64,000 nt of DNA from Bacteroidia bacterium (GCA_016787705.1 JAEUTP010000015.1:233685-297684), one strand, 5' to 3'. Counted from the first letter of the stretch, positions 33,054-43,207 are shown. Program-made: numbers and translations. Notes: a model not told the origin generated them from the sequence alone.

Positions 33054-33866
33054 ATGGCTTACAACTTATTAAAAGGAAAACGTGGTATCATTACCGGTGC
33101 TTTAGATGAAAATTCAATTGCATGGAAAGTGGCTTTACGCGCACATGAAGAAGGTGCAACATTTGTATTAAGTAACGCGCCAATTGCTATGCGCATGGGC
33201 GAGATAAATAAACTGGCAGCAGCAACCAATTCAAAAATAATTCCTGCAGACGCTACCAGTGTGGAAGAAATTGAAAAATTGTATACTGAATCAATGGCGC
33301 ACTTAGGTGGTAAAATTGATTTCGTATTACACTCCATTGGCATGAGTGTTAACATCCGCAAAAATATTCCGTACACAGAATTAAATTACGATTATGTAAC
33401 AAAAGGCTTTGATGTATCTGCTTTATCATTTCATAAAATGTTGGCTGTAGCACATAAATTAGACGCTTTAAACGAGTGGGCAAGTGTTGTTGCTCTAACT
33501 TATATTGGCGCGCAGCGTGTATATCCATTTTATACAGATATGGCCGACTTTAAAGCTACATTAGAAAGCATTGCACGTACTTTTGGTTACCATTATGGCA
33601 AGCATAAAAAAGTGCGTATCAACACCATTTCGCAATCGCCTACAAAAACAACTGCAGGCAATGGCATTAAAGGTTTTGGAGAGTTTTATGATTTTGCCGA
33701 AATGCAATCACCTTTAGGCAATGCAAGCGCTGAGCAATGCGCAGATTATACCATCAGCTTATTCAGCGATCTTACAAAAATGGTAACTATGCAAAATTTA
33801 TTCCATGATGGTGGTTATTCATCAACCGGGGTAAGCTCTGAGCAATTAGCTGCCATGACAAAATAA
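33054..33866 (+). CDS. fabI: Enoyl-[acyl-carrier-protein] reductase (NADH), FabI type
   Basis: 270 residues. Reduces trans-2-enoyl-ACP in the last step of each fatty acid elongation cycle. It has the FabI glycine motif (ITGALDENSIAWKVA), FVLHSIGMS, Tyr150 in ALTYIGA and the Tyr160-x6-Lys167 pair in YPFYTDMADFKATL. These match Tyr146/Tyr156/Lys163 of E. coli FabI; the 'TDMAD' inside the Tyr-x6-Lys loop is a Bacteroidota feature. The substrate-binding loop and end are complete. It has its own promoter box and terminator. Confidence 0.93.
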   Translation: MAYNLLKGKRGIITGALDENSIAWKVALRAHEEGATFVLSNAPIAMRMGEINKLAAATNSKIIPADATSVEEIEKLYTESMAHLGGKIDFVLHSIGMSVNIRKNIPYTELNYDYVTKGFDVSALSFHKMLAVAHKLDALNEWASVVALTYIGAQRVYPFYTDMADFKATLESIARTFGYHYGKHKKVRINTISQSPTKTTAGNGIKGFGEFYDFAEMQSPLGNASAEQCADYTISLFSDLTKMVTMQNLFHDGGYSSTGVSSEQLAAMTK

Positions 33867-33890
33867 AGACAATCCACATTAAATAATTGG

Positions 33891-33917
33891 AAAAGGCAGA
33901 TATAATTTCTGCCTTTT
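33891..33917 (+). terminator. Rho-independent terminator of fabI
   Basis: AAAAGGCAGA (33891-33900) and TCTGCCTTTT (33908-33917) form a perfect ten-base stem with a seven-base loop, followed by TTCTTTTTTT. Confidence 0.9.
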
Positions 33918-33965
33918 TCTTTTTTTATAAGTGTCTGAACTGTACTTTTACAAAAAATCCCCATT

Positions 33966-34556
33966 ATGTCGTTATTAGTTACCGCTAAAGAAAAAAATGT
34001 TAAGCTAACCATTTACATAACTACTGTTGCTGTTTGTGCGCTTGTGGTTATTTTAAATCAAAAATGGATCCCGCATCCTGATACTTTTCCGAATTTAATT
34101 TATAAGTTGCCAATGGTAAATGCGTTTTTAAATGGAAGCTGCACCATACTTCTTTTATTTTCTTTATGGGCCATTAAAAAAAGAAATATTGAGTTGCATA
34201 AAAAATTAAACATCACCGCTTTTATTCTAAGTACTGTTTTTTTATTATGCTATGTTACGGCGCATTATTTTATTCCCGATACAAAATATGGCGATGTTGA
34301 TCACGACGGAATTATGAGCGCTGCCGAAAGTGCTGCCGTTAGCGGTATTAAACCGGTATACATTATAATCTTGTTAACGCATATTTTTTTAGCGGTGGCT
34401 GTTTTGCCAATGATACTTTTATCGTTTTATTATGGCTTAACCGATCAGCGCGAGAAACATAAAAAGTTAACCCGTTTTTCTTATCCTGTTTGGCTGTATG
34501 TTACTATAACGGGTGTTGTTGTTTATATTATGATCTCGCCGTATTATAATTATTAG
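33966..34556 (+). CDS. DUF420 membrane protein with EF-hand-like loop
   Basis: 196 residues, about five to six transmembrane helices. The order PNLIYKLPMVNAFLNGSCTI, ELHKKLNITAFILSTVFLL and THIFLAVAVLPMILLSFYYGL, then HKKLTRFSYPVWLYVTITGV, with histidines at helix ends, is that of DUF420 proteins. Relatives of these (YozB, CtaM) help assemble cytochrome oxidase. Between the middle helices lies GDVDHDGIMSAAES, a DxDxDGxxxxxE calcium loop inserted in an extracytoplasmic turn. The next gene, the cytochrome c-copper monooxygenase lipoprotein, begins two bases after its stop, so they are one transcript and probably one function. Confidence 0.82.
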   Translation: MSLLVTAKEKNVKLTIYITTVAVCALVVILNQKWIPHPDTFPNLIYKLPMVNAFLNGSCTILLLFSLWAIKKRNIELHKKLNITAFILSTVFLLCYVTAHYFIPDTKYGDVDHDGIMSAAESAAVSGIKPVYIIILLTHIFLAVAVLPMILLSFYYGLTDQREKHKKLTRFSYPVWLYVTITGVVVYIMISPYYNY

Positions 34557-34558
34557 TA

Positions 34559-35959
34559 TTGGTAAGTATTATTAAAAAATATAATAGCCTTTTTTTTCTT
34601 CTTTTAATTTCTTCATGCGCAACAAATTCTCAAAAAGAAGAAGTCGTAATTACTGATAAAGAAATTACCTGGAGCAAGCACATTGCTCCTGTTGTTTTTA
34701 AAAATTGTACTCCGTGTCACCGTCCGGGCGAAAGCGGACCCTTTAATTTATTGAATTATGCCGATGCTGTAAAAAAAGCAAAGCTTATAAAATTTGTTAC
34801 GCAAACGGGCTATATGCCGCCATGGCCTGCCGATGCCAACTACTCGCATTTTATTGGCGAAAAAGTGTTGAGCAAAACAGAGATTGAATTATTAAAATTA
34901 TGGGTAGATAATAATTGCTTACGTGGCGATAGTTTAACAGAGCCGCAAGCCCCTGTTTTTTATACCGGTTCTTATTTTGGAAAGCCCGATCTTGTTATAA
35001 AAGCGCAAAAGCCTTATGCTATAAAAGGAAATGGTACTGATGCTTTTTTGATCATGAAATTTCCTTATGAAATAGAAAAAGATACGCTAATTGATTTTGT
35101 AGAGTTTGTGCCAGGACAAAGAAAACTAATACATCATGTTAACGGGCATTTAATTTCTTACGACAGTAATCGCGCATTTAATTATATGAGTGGCGAATCT
35201 ATTCACGAAGATACAAAAGCACAGTTAATGGATGTATATACACAAATGCATATACCTTATTCAGATAATTTACAGCCACAGTTTCCAACACTTACACCAA
35301 ATGTGGTATATTATTTACCGGGGTATATCCCACCTGCTTATCCTAAAGAAATTGGCGGGTACAAGTTAAAAAAGAATGGCGCATTTTTGCTAAATAATAT
35401 TCATTATGGCCCCAGCAATAAAAACCTTTTGGATAGCAGTTACATTAATGTGTTTTATAGAAAAAGCAAGATTGAGCGCCCTGTGACAGAAACACAGTTA
35501 GGAACTTTTGGTATATCCAAAATTGAACCTGAGTTTATTATTCCGCCAAACGAAATAAAAACATTTCATACACAAACTACTTTATCACAATCCATTTCTA
35601 TGCTATCTGTTAATCCGCATATGCATTTAATTGGTAAAACTTTTTGGGCTTTTGCCGTAAAGCAAAATGGAGACACTATTCCTATCATTAAAATAAATAA
35701 ATGGGATTTCAGGTGGCAATATTATTATACCTTTAAGCACCCTTTAAAGTTAGAAAAGGGCAGTACCATTTTTGTGTATGGTACGTTTGATAATACAAAA
35801 TCTAATCCTAACAATCCTTTCTCCCCGCCACAAAGTATTACACAAGGCAATGGAGTAGAAAGTATGAAGACGACCGAAGAGATGTTCCAGTTTATTTTCA
35901 CTTATCTGCCCTATAAAGAAGGCGATGAAAATATTGATCTTGAAAGAAAAACACCCTAA
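34559..35959 (+). CDS. Lipoprotein with cytochrome c domain fused to a copper type II (PHM/DBH-like) monooxygenase
   Basis: 466 residues from a TTG start two bases after the DUF420 gene. Signal peptide with lipobox ISSC (lipid Cys20). A c-type haem site CTPCH (Cys50, Cys53, His54) with a probable axial Met86 (GYMPPWP) makes a small cytochrome c domain (35-125). The rest fits the two-domain copper monooxygenase of peptidylglycine hydroxylase and dopamine beta-hydroxylase: His192-His193 (KLIHHVNGH) and His282 (IHYGPSN) as copper site 1; His354/His356 (PHMHLIGK) and Met442 (TTEEMFQ) as copper site 2. All six ligands are present in order. Substrate unknown; it would work in the periplasm or at the surface with electrons from its own haem. 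Confidence 0.85.
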   Translation: MVSIIKKYNSLFFLLLISSCATNSQKEEVVITDKEITWSKHIAPVVFKNCTPCHRPGESGPFNLLNYADAVKKAKLIKFVTQTGYMPPWPADANYSHFIGEKVLSKTEIELLKLWVDNNCLRGDSLTEPQAPVFYTGSYFGKPDLVIKAQKPYAIKGNGTDAFLIMKFPYEIEKDTLIDFVEFVPGQRKLIHHVNGHLISYDSNRAFNYMSGESIHEDTKAQLMDVYTQMHIPYSDNLQPQFPTLTPNVVYYLPGYIPPAYPKEIGGYKLKKNGAFLLNNIHYGPSNKNLLDSSYINVFYRKSKIERPVTETQLGTFGISKIEPEFIIPPNEIKTFHTQTTLSQSISMLSVNPHMHLIGKTFWAFAVKQNGDTIPIIKINKWDFRWQYYYTFKHPLKLEKGSTIFVYGTFDNTKSNPNNPFSPPQSITQGNGVESMKTTEEMFQFIFTYLPYKEGDENIDLERKTP

Positions 35960-35986
35960 ATTTTGTATTTTCCCTTAAAAATTCAG

Positions 35987-35994
35987 TATCTTTA
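35987..35994 (+). promoter_or_regulatory. TATCTTTA -7 box
   Basis: TATCTTTA ends 40 bases before the start of the PNGase F-like gene. Confidence 0.45.
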
Positions 35995-36034
35995 ACTTAT
36001 ATTAAAAATCTAAAAGGATTTAAATTTAAAAAAC

Positions 36035-39000
36035 ATGAAACGAATAATTTTACTGGCTGTACTTTTTTTATCTCTTGTATCTGTTAACGCACAGGTGCCC
36101 GGCGATACTATTATTGTAAAAGCTTTTAAGTATGGCAGCACAACACGCGATACGCTGATTCAATTTCCTAACGGATCTTTGACTTTTGAGAAGATCATCT
36201 TAAAGTATAACATGCGTTGTAAGAACGCGCTAATATCTACGCAGGCTGCACCTAACCAAGGCTGTGGCGAGTGGGATTATTCATGCAACACTTATATCGT
36301 TGATTCTTCAAGAACCGAAAACGATCTTAACCTGCAGCCAAATTATGTTGTATCTAATTCAACAGGCACAACGTTTCCCTATGTGACGCAACCGGTGTAC
36401 GATTATTACAATTATGTTCAAACCAATGTTGTACTAAATAATATTGTTTCCGAAAATCAATACACCGTTGGTACCGGCTCATCATCACTCCCAAATTTTT
36501 TAAAAGCAGATGAAAGATCGGGTCGCTCACAGATCTTATACACAGCCGCGGAGCTTAGTGGCGCGGGCTTTACTGCGGGCAACATAGATGGTATATTATT
36601 AAATGTTACTAGCGCAGGTGGAGGCGTTAACTTTTTTAAAGTTGGCATTCAACATAGCAACGCCACAACATTAAATTCAAATACTGTTAATTTAACAGGT
36701 TTTACAAATGTGTTTAATCAAAATTTTGTTTTTGCTACAGGCAATAACAGGCTACAGTTTCATACACCTTTTGTGTGGGACGGCACAAGCAATGTATTAA
36801 TTGATCTGGCTTTTACAAATACAGTTCCAAATAATCCTATTGTATTTAGTGGTAGCAGCAATGCCTCTATCATGTCGCTTTACGCTAAAAATAATTATGC
36901 GCTCGATCTTTCTGCGCAAGGGCACGTGGCATTAAACCCAGCCATGTTCTCAAATATAAATAATGAAATAACAGTTTCGTTTTGGGCATATGGTAATGCA
37001 GTACAAATGCCAACATCTACAAATTTTATATATGGTTACGACGCTAATCCAAATAACCGCCAGTTTAGTTTACAGTTACCATGGGGCGATAACAATTTAT
37101 ATTTTGATTGTGGATATGCAGCCGGTGGTTACGACAGGATAAATAAAGTGATGATAGCCGCAGAGCAAGGGGGACAATGGCAGCATTGGGCCTTTACCAA
37201 GAATGCAACAACCGGTAACATGAAAATTTATTTAAATGGTGTATTATGGCAATCAGGCACAGGTAAAACAAAAGCCATTACATTATTAAATTTAATTTTA
37301 GGGAAAGATCAGGATCTTTTAAATAACTACAAAGGAAAAGTGAATGAACTAAGCATTTGGAACAAAGAATTATCAATAACCGATATTCAATCGTGGATGA
37401 ATAAACCAATTACCGCATCACACCCTTTCTATTCAAATTTATTAGCTTATTATAAAATGAATGAAGGAACCGGTTTATTAATTAACGATACAAAGAACAG
37501 CCTAACTTCAACAGGTGTTAACCTGCAATGGACTTACGATTTTGGACACAACCTTAAACGCATGTTTACCGAAACAAACTTACGCCCCAATGTTGTTTTT
37601 TTGAGAGGAATCTATGCAACAACCGCAACAACAGTTACAACAAAAGATTCTGTTGCTCACAATCCAAATATTGTTATGCAATATTCTATTGCTTCAAATG
37701 CAACTGTTACACCTCCCATAAATGACGCGGTTGTTTTAGTTGCCACAACAAATTCGTATGCGGCAACACCCTCAAAAATTTACGACGGCGATACAGGTTT
37801 ATTAACCGGTACAGTTGCAACCACAGCAACAGGCACATTGGCTATCTCAAATTTAAATTACTATAAGCGTTATCCGTTTTATAACGAGATCATGTCATTT
37901 GTAACACCATATGGCAAAGGTCTTGATCTAGGTGTAAAGGGCAAAACATGGTATTATGATCTTACAGATTATACACCACTTTTAAAAGGCCCAAAACGTT
38001 TGTTAATGACAATGGGAGGCGAGAACCAGGAACAAATGGATGTTGATTTTATTTTTATTGTTGGTACACCACCAAGAAATATTGTAGAATACAAACAATT
38101 ATGGCAAGGTGGCGCCCGTTATGGTGGTGTTCCTATTCAAAACATTACAAGCAATACTCGTTTTGAACCTTTAACAATACCAATGCATACAAGTGGTCAG
38201 GCGTTTAAAATACGCTCTACAATTACCGGCCATGGTGCACAAGGTGAATTTCAGCAAAATGGAGGTCAGGTAAATCATTTATTCAACCTTAATGGCGGGC
38301 CGTATGAACTTAGCTGGATCATTTCACAAGAATGTTCAACAAATCCTATTATAGCGCAGGGTGGTACATGGGTATATGACAGGCAAGGCTGGTGCCCAGG
38401 CCAAACATCTTTAACAAAAGAATTTAATATTACGGCATCTGTTACACCGGGTTCAACAGTAACAATGGATTACCACACTTCTAATCCACCGGTTTCAACA
38501 GGAGATTACCGTTACATTGTGGCCAACCAATTAATTACGTATGGCGCACCAAATCACAGCAATGATGCTGCTATTATAGATGTACTTGCACCAACAGATA
38601 AAGTATTGTATTCAAAAACAAATCCAATGTGCGATAATCCCAGAATATTGGTAAGAAATACAGGATCTACAGCTTTAACAAGTTTGGAGATCGACTACTG
38701 GGTAAATAATGCAACTGCAAAACAAACCTACACATGGACTGGTAATTTAGCGTTTATGGATACTGTAAGTATTTCTTTACCTGTTGGTACATTATGGCAA
38801 ACAGGTATTACACCAACAAACAACAGGTTTAATGTTGAATTAAAAAAAGCAAATAATGTGGTTGATGATTACTCATTCAATAACATTTATAGTTCTCCGT
38901 TTGTTGTGCCGGGTTGGGTGCCAACTTATTTTTCAATAGAATTTAAAACAAATAATTTATTGGATGATACCTATACGCTCATTGATGATAATGGCAATGT

Positions 39001-39499
39001 GGTTGGCACAAGTAATTTTACAGCTGCAAATACAGTTTATGAAGATTTTTTTATTTTAAATGGCTGCTTTAAATTAATTGTTAATGATGGCGGTGGCGAT
39101 GGTCTTACCTGGTGGGCAAATCCATCGCAGGGCTCGGGCTATGTAAGATTAAAAGATAACTTTAATAACGTTATTAAAACGTTTACATCCGACTTTGGAA
39201 GCAAGTTTGAATATAGCTTTACAACCAATGGCCCTTTATCACTCAACGAAAATAAATTAGCCGTATCTTTAAACTTGTATCCAAATCCTGCACAGGATAA
39301 ATTTATTTTAGATGGAACTGAATTAGAAGGCGCGCAAATAAACGCTACTAATTTACTTGGACAATCAATTGTAATTCCTTCAATTAAAAAGAGCAACACG
39401 CAAATTGAATTCAACACTTCGTCTATAACAAAGGGTATTTATTTTATTACAATAAGTAAAGATGGAAATACAGCTACTAAAAAAGTAGTGGTGAATTAA
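36035..39499 (+). CDS. PNGase F-like secreted protein with LamG domain, T9SS-exported
   Basis: 1154 residues. Signal peptide MKRIILLAVLFLSLVSVNAQ. N-terminal PNGase F-type segment (VPGDTIIVKAFKYGSTTRDT; CGEWDYSCNTYIV near 78). A LamG/concanavalin-like domain covers about 290-460 (ALDLSAQGHVALN, ITVSFWAYG, WQHWAFTKNATTGNMKIYLN, NELSIWNKEL). A PNGase F C-terminal-like domain follows at about 610-830 (KGKTWYYDLTDYTPLL, GGENQEQMDVDFIFIVGTPP). The last ~75 residues are a type A T9SS signal (SLNLYPNPAQDKFIL). PNGase F removes N-glycans; I cannot confirm the catalytic residues, so it may be a relative that binds or cuts another glycan. Its TAA overlaps the stop of the convergent GH18 gene. Confidence 0.82.
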   Translation: MKRIILLAVLFLSLVSVNAQVPGDTIIVKAFKYGSTTRDTLIQFPNGSLTFEKIILKYNMRCKNALISTQAAPNQGCGEWDYSCNTYIVDSSRTENDLNLQPNYVVSNSTGTTFPYVTQPVYDYYNYVQTNVVLNNIVSENQYTVGTGSSSLPNFLKADERSGRSQILYTAAELSGAGFTAGNIDGILLNVTSAGGGVNFFKVGIQHSNATTLNSNTVNLTGFTNVFNQNFVFATGNNRLQFHTPFVWDGTSNVLIDLAFTNTVPNNPIVFSGSSNASIMSLYAKNNYALDLSAQGHVALNPAMFSNINNEITVSFWAYGNAVQMPTSTNFIYGYDANPNNRQFSLQLPWGDNNLYFDCGYAAGGYDRINKVMIAAEQGGQWQHWAFTKNATTGNMKIYLNGVLWQSGTGKTKAITLLNLILGKDQDLLNNYKGKVNELSIWNKELSITDIQSWMNKPITASHPFYSNLLAYYKMNEGTGLLINDTKNSLTSTGVNLQWTYDFGHNLKRMFTETNLRPNVVFLRGIYATTATTVTTKDSVAHNPNIVMQYSIASNATVTPPINDAVVLVATTNSYAATPSKIYDGDTGLLTGTVATTATGTLAISNLNYYKRYPFYNEIMSFVTPYGKGLDLGVKGKTWYYDLTDYTPLLKGPKRLLMTMGGENQEQMDVDFIFIVGTPPRNIVEYKQLWQGGARYGGVPIQNITSNTRFEPLTIPMHTSGQAFKIRSTITGHGAQGEFQQNGGQVNHLFNLNGGPYELSWIISQECSTNPIIAQGGTWVYDRQGWCPGQTSLTKEFNITASVTPGSTVTMDYHTSNPPVSTGDYRYIVANQLITYGAPNHSNDAAIIDVLAPTDKVLYSKTNPMCDNPRILVRNTGSTALTSLEIDYWVNNATAKQTYTWTGNLAFMDTVSISLPVGTLWQTGITPTNNRFNVELKKANNVVDDYSFNNIYSSPFVVPGWVPTYFSIEFKTNNLLDDTYTLIDDNGNVVGTSNFTAANTVYEDFFILNGCFKLIVNDGGGDGLTWWANPSQGSGYVRLKDNFNNVIKTFTSDFGSKFEYSFTTNGPLSLNENKLAVSLNLYPNPAQDKFILDGTELEGAQINATNLLGQSIVIPSIKKSNTQIEFNTSSITKGIYFITISKDGNTATKKVVVN

Positions 39500-41301
39500 T
39501 CAGTATAAATTATCTTTTTAAAAAGGATTGTACCGTTGGCTTGTGTTAAACCAACAAAGTACAATCCTTTTTTAATATTTAAATTGTTAAGATCTAAAAA
39601 AGTTTCTTTCTCAACAACAATCTCTTTGCTTAGAATTAATTTTCCTTGTACATCAAATAATTGAAGGGATGTTATTTTTTCAGAGTTAAAGAATAATTTA
39701 CCATTTGTTGGATTTGGATAGAAGAATAACTGATCCTCGTTTCCAGACTCAGCAATACCTGTAACAATTGTTTGAGGGGTACAGCTTTTAACTGCTTTAA
39801 AACCAAATGTAACAGTAGCGCCATCGCTTTTAAATCGTAATGTTAAATTTTGGCCGCTTGATGTAATTGTTCCCGGTGAGTTGGTACCCGTATAACTTCC
39901 AATTAAAGGTGCGGCAATCGACGAACCGTTATATAAGAATAAAGAATCATAGCCTTGCTCTGTGCCAAAACTTTTAAATTGCAATTTTACTACACTGCCG
40001 GTTGGTGCAGAAAGCGTATAAGTATAACTTTCATTATCATAATAATTGCGCGCCGGGCCACCCATATCAAAAATACTATCGTTGCAAACCACCGGTGCGC
40101 AGTTGCTGAATTTATTTTGTAATAATGTCCAGTAATTGCTTGTGCCTGCATCGTAACCCAAAGCCCAAATACCAATGCCGCCAAGGCCACGCTGGTTTAC
40201 CATGTCGTATTTTCGCCCTAAACTATAAACATCATCAATAAAACACTGGCGCCACATACTAGAGCTTTGGTACGAATAATACGGGCTATAACACGTGCTT
40301 TCCCAATGTTTATTGGCAGCTGAATAAGTTCCTGAATTGCTGATTAAATAACTTAAAGTTCTTGAAGAATTAAAATTTCCTGTTGTTGTTGCCGGAATAG
40401 TATTGGCCGTAACTTCCCATTCATGGCCATAATAAGGAAGACCTAATAATAATTTAGAAGGTGTTGCACCTTGTTTTATGTAATAGGTAATTGATTTTGC
40501 AAGAGTATAATTATAACTTGTTTGATAATTATACAAAGGCGATGTTGGTCCTGCAGTACCACTACCACTGTAATAATAATCATAACCCATAATGGTAAAA
40601 AAATCCACAATATTATTTAATGCGGGCATATCAAAAGTTCCGCTCCAATCAACAGCATACAGGCAAATGGATAATTTGTAATTTGGATTAGCAGTATTTA
40701 ATGCATTATTTAAATTAGTTATAAAGTTTGTGAAGGGTACTTTATCTGACGAACCCATGCCTTCAAAGTCAATGTTCACACCATCTCCGCCCCTTGCATT
40801 TAACAGAGAAACAATATTATTAATAAAAGTAGTTTGCGCTGTAGTGTTTGCCCAGAAAGTAGAATGCCCGCTAAAAAGTGTAGCGCAAATATGAATTTTG
40901 GCGCCATTATTTTTTGCAACAGTTACAACGCTGGCGGTTGTCCATGCAAACGAACCATTTGTATTGTTACCGGTTGATGGAGAGGCATCATAACTAAAAT
41001 AACAAAGGTCACTCAATAAATTCCATTGGTATGCTGTGTATGCGGTGCCTACCCAATAAGGATGCCAGCCAAAAACTTTTTTATTTAAAGTGCAGGTTGA
41101 ACTTGCAGTGGTTTCAAGTTTCAGGTTTCCTTTATCTAAACCGTTTTCGGCAGCACGTAAACTATCAAACTGCGTTTCGGTTTTAAGATTTAAGCCTTCA
41201 TAATACTCACTTTGTTCCTGCATGATGGTTTTAAACGGCAAACCTTGCGAAAAGCTGACGCTGAAAAAAAACAATAAACAACAAATATATAGGTTTCTCA
41301 T
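39496..41301 (-). CDS. GH18 family glycoside hydrolase with CUB domain, T9SS-exported
   Basis: 601 residues from the ATG complementary to 41299-41301 (MRNLYICCLLFFFSVSFSQ signal peptide); the longer ATG at 41352 adds 17 residues before this signal. The TIM barrel (about 65-400) has the GH18 motif DGVNIDFEG with catalytic Glu and DFFTIMGYDYYYSG and WALGYD near the end. A CUB domain (VCNDSIFDMGGPARNYYDNE to SDGATVTFGFKAVKSC) follows, then a T9SS type A signal (LFFYPNPTNGKLFF ...). It hydrolyses chitin or peptidoglycan-like beta-1,4-GlcNAc; endo-beta-GlcNAcase activity on N-glycans is the alternative, and would suit the PNGase-like neighbour. Confidence 0.9.
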   Translation of the reverse strand: MRNLYICCLLFFFSVSFSQGLPFKTIMQEQSEYYEGLNLKTETQFDSLRAAENGLDKGNLKLETTASSTCTLNKKVFGWHPYWVGTAYTAYQWNLLSDLCYFSYDASPSTGNNTNGSFAWTTASVVTVAKNNGAKIHICATLFSGHSTFWANTTAQTTFINNIVSLLNARGGDGVNIDFEGMGSSDKVPFTNFITNLNNALNTANPNYKLSICLYAVDWSGTFDMPALNNIVDFFTIMGYDYYYSGSGTAGPTSPLYNYQTSYNYTLAKSITYYIKQGATPSKLLLGLPYYGHEWEVTANTIPATTTGNFNSSRTLSYLISNSGTYSAANKHWESTCYSPYYSYQSSSMWRQCFIDDVYSLGRKYDMVNQRGLGGIGIWALGYDAGTSNYWTLLQNKFSNCAPVVCNDSIFDMGGPARNYYDNESYTYTLSAPTGSVVKLQFKSFGTEQGYDSLFLYNGSSIAAPLIGSYTGTNSPGTITSSGQNLTLRFKSDGATVTFGFKAVKSCTPQTIVTGIAESGNEDQLFFYPNPTNGKLFFNSEKITSLQLFDVQGKLILSKEIVVEKETFLDLNNLNIKKGLYFVGLTQANGTILFKKIIYTD

Positions 41302-41369
41302 GTTTATCGAAAGTAGTGCCAAAATGTTATAATACCAATAAAAATGAGGCATTTAAGGCGACTTTTTTG

Positions 41370-41377
41370 TATATTTG
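41370..41377 (+). promoter_or_regulatory. TATATTTG -7 promoter box for lepA
   Basis: TATATTTG, a perfect TAnnTTTG match, ends 37 bases before the lepA start. Confidence 0.55.
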
Positions 41378-41414
41378 CGGCTAAATTAATTTAGAGAGAG
41401 ATCAAAATTTTAAA

Positions 41415-43205
41415 ATGAAGAACATTCGTAACTTTTGTATTATTGCCCATATTGATCATGGAAAAAGCACTTTAGCAGACCGTTTATTGGAATATACCGG
41501 AACCGTTAACAAGCGTGATATGCAAGCGCAGGTATTGGATGATATGGATCTTGAAAAAGAACGCGGCATTACTATTAAAAGTCACGCTATACAAATGGAT
41601 TATCCTTATAAAGGCGAAAAATTTGTTTTAAATCTAATTGATACGCCTGGTCATGTTGATTTTAGTTACGAAGTATCGCGCTCTATTGCTGCCTGCGAGG
41701 GGGCTTTGTTAATTGTAGATGCAGCCCAAGGTATACAGGCACAAACCATTTCTAATTTATATTTGGCATTAGAACACGATCTTCATATCATCCCAATTTT
41801 AAATAAAATGGATTTGCCAAGTGCAGAACCGGAGTTAGTGAAAGATCAAATTGTTGACCTGATTGGTTGCGACAGAGATGATATTATACCCGCCAGTGGC
41901 AAAACAGGAATGGGTATTGAAGAAATTCTGGCAGCTATTATTGAAAGAATAAAGCCACCGGTTGGCGATCCTGCCGCACCTTTACAGGCTTTGATCTTTG
42001 ATTCTGTATTTAATTCTTTCCGTGGAATTATTGCCTATTTTAAAATTGTAAATGGAACTATTAAAAAAGGCGAGAAAGTAAAATTCGTAAACACTGGTGC
42101 GTTTTATAATGCAGATGAAGTTGGTGTTTTGCGTTTAAAGCCTGAACCTCGACCGGAGTTAAGCACGGGTGATGTAGGTTATATTATATCGGGTATTAAA
42201 AGTGCCAAAGAGGTAAAAGTGGGTGATACGATTACGCATTTTGATCGCCCCTGCGCTGAAGGAATTGTAGGTTTTGAAGAAGTAAAGCCAATGGTATTTG
42301 CAGGTATTTATCCTGTAGATACCGAAGATTTTGAAGAGTTGCGTTATAGCATGGAAAAATTGCAATTGAATGATGCTTCATTAACATGGGAGCCGGAATC
42401 ATCTTTGGCACTAGGTTTTGGATTTCGTTGCGGCTTTTTAGGAATGCTGCACATGGAAATTGTTCAGGAGCGTTTAGAGCGTGAATTTAATATGACGGTT
42501 ATTACTACCGTTCCTAACGTTTCGTACATTGCCTATCAAACCAATGGCGATGTTGTAACAGTAAACAATCCAACCGATCTTCCTGATCCCGGGCGCATTG
42601 ATAGAATTGAGGAACCTTATATTAAGGCAAATATTATTACCAAGTCGGAATTTATTGGCCCGGTAATGAGTTTATGTATTGAAAAACGCGGACAAATTGT
42701 AACACAAAATTATTTAACGGCAGACCGCGTAGAGCTGGTGTTTGAAATGCCTTTAGGCGAAGTTGTATTTGATTTCTTCGATCGTTTAAAATCAATTTCA
42801 AAAGGTTATGCTTCGTTTGATTATCACCCAACAGGCATGCGCGATTCGGATCTTGTTAAATTAGATATACTTTTAAAAGGTGAACCTGTAGATGCTTTAT
42901 CGTGCTTAATTCACAGAAGCAATTCTTACCAGTTTGGTAAAAAGATATGCGAAAAATTAAAAGAACTAATTCCGAAACAACAATTCGAAATTCCTATTCA
43001 GGCAGCGATTGGCGCTAAAATTATTTCGCGCGAAACGATTAGTGCTATCCGCAAAGATGTTACGGCTAAATGTTATGGTGGTGATATTAGCCGTAAGCGT
43101 AAATTATTGGAAAAGCAAAAAGAAGGTAAGAAACGCATGAAGCAAGTCGGAAATGTTGAGATTCCGCAAAGCGCTTTTATGGCCGTTTTAAAACTGAATG
43201 ATTAA
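41415..43205 (+). CDS. lepA: Elongation factor 4
   Basis: 596 residues, full length. A translational GTPase that back-translocates or rescues stalled ribosomes. G1 [10 protein letters not shown], switch/G2 ERGITIKS, G3 DTPGHVDF, G4 NKMD, then EF-Tu-like domain 2, domains III and V, and the LepA-specific C-terminal domain ([37 protein letters not shown]). Two bases separate it from the GT39-like gene, so the surface-glycan genes may be transcribed from its promoter. Confidence 0.97.
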   Translation: MKNIRNFCIIAHIDHGKSTLADRLLEYTGTVNKRDMQAQVLDDMDLEKERGITIKSHAIQMDYPYKGEKFVLNLIDTPGHVDFSYEVSRSIAACEGALLIVDAAQGIQAQTISNLYLALEHDLHIIPILNKMDLPSAEPELVKDQIVDLIGCDRDDIIPASGKTGMGIEEILAAIIERIKPPVGDPAAPLQALIFDSVFNSFRGIIAYFKIVNGTIKKGEKVKFVNTGAFYNADEVGVLRLKPEPRPELSTGDVGYIISGIKSAKEVKVGDTITHFDRPCAEGIVGFEEVKPMVFAGIYPVDTEDFEELRYSMEKLQLNDASLTWEPESSLALGFGFRCGFLGMLHMEIVQERLEREFNMTVITTVPNVSYIAYQTNGDVVTVNNPTDLPDPGRIDRIEEPYIKANIITKSEFIGPVMSLCIEKRGQIVTQNYLTADRVELVFEMPLGEVVFDFFDRLKSISKGYASFDYHPTGMRDSDLVKLDILLKGEPVDALSCLIHRSNSYQFGKKICEKLKELIPKQQFEIPIQAAIGAKIISRETISAIRKDVTAKCYGGDISRKRKLLEKQKEGKKRMKQVGNVEIPQSAFMAVLKLND

Positions 43206-43207
43206 AG

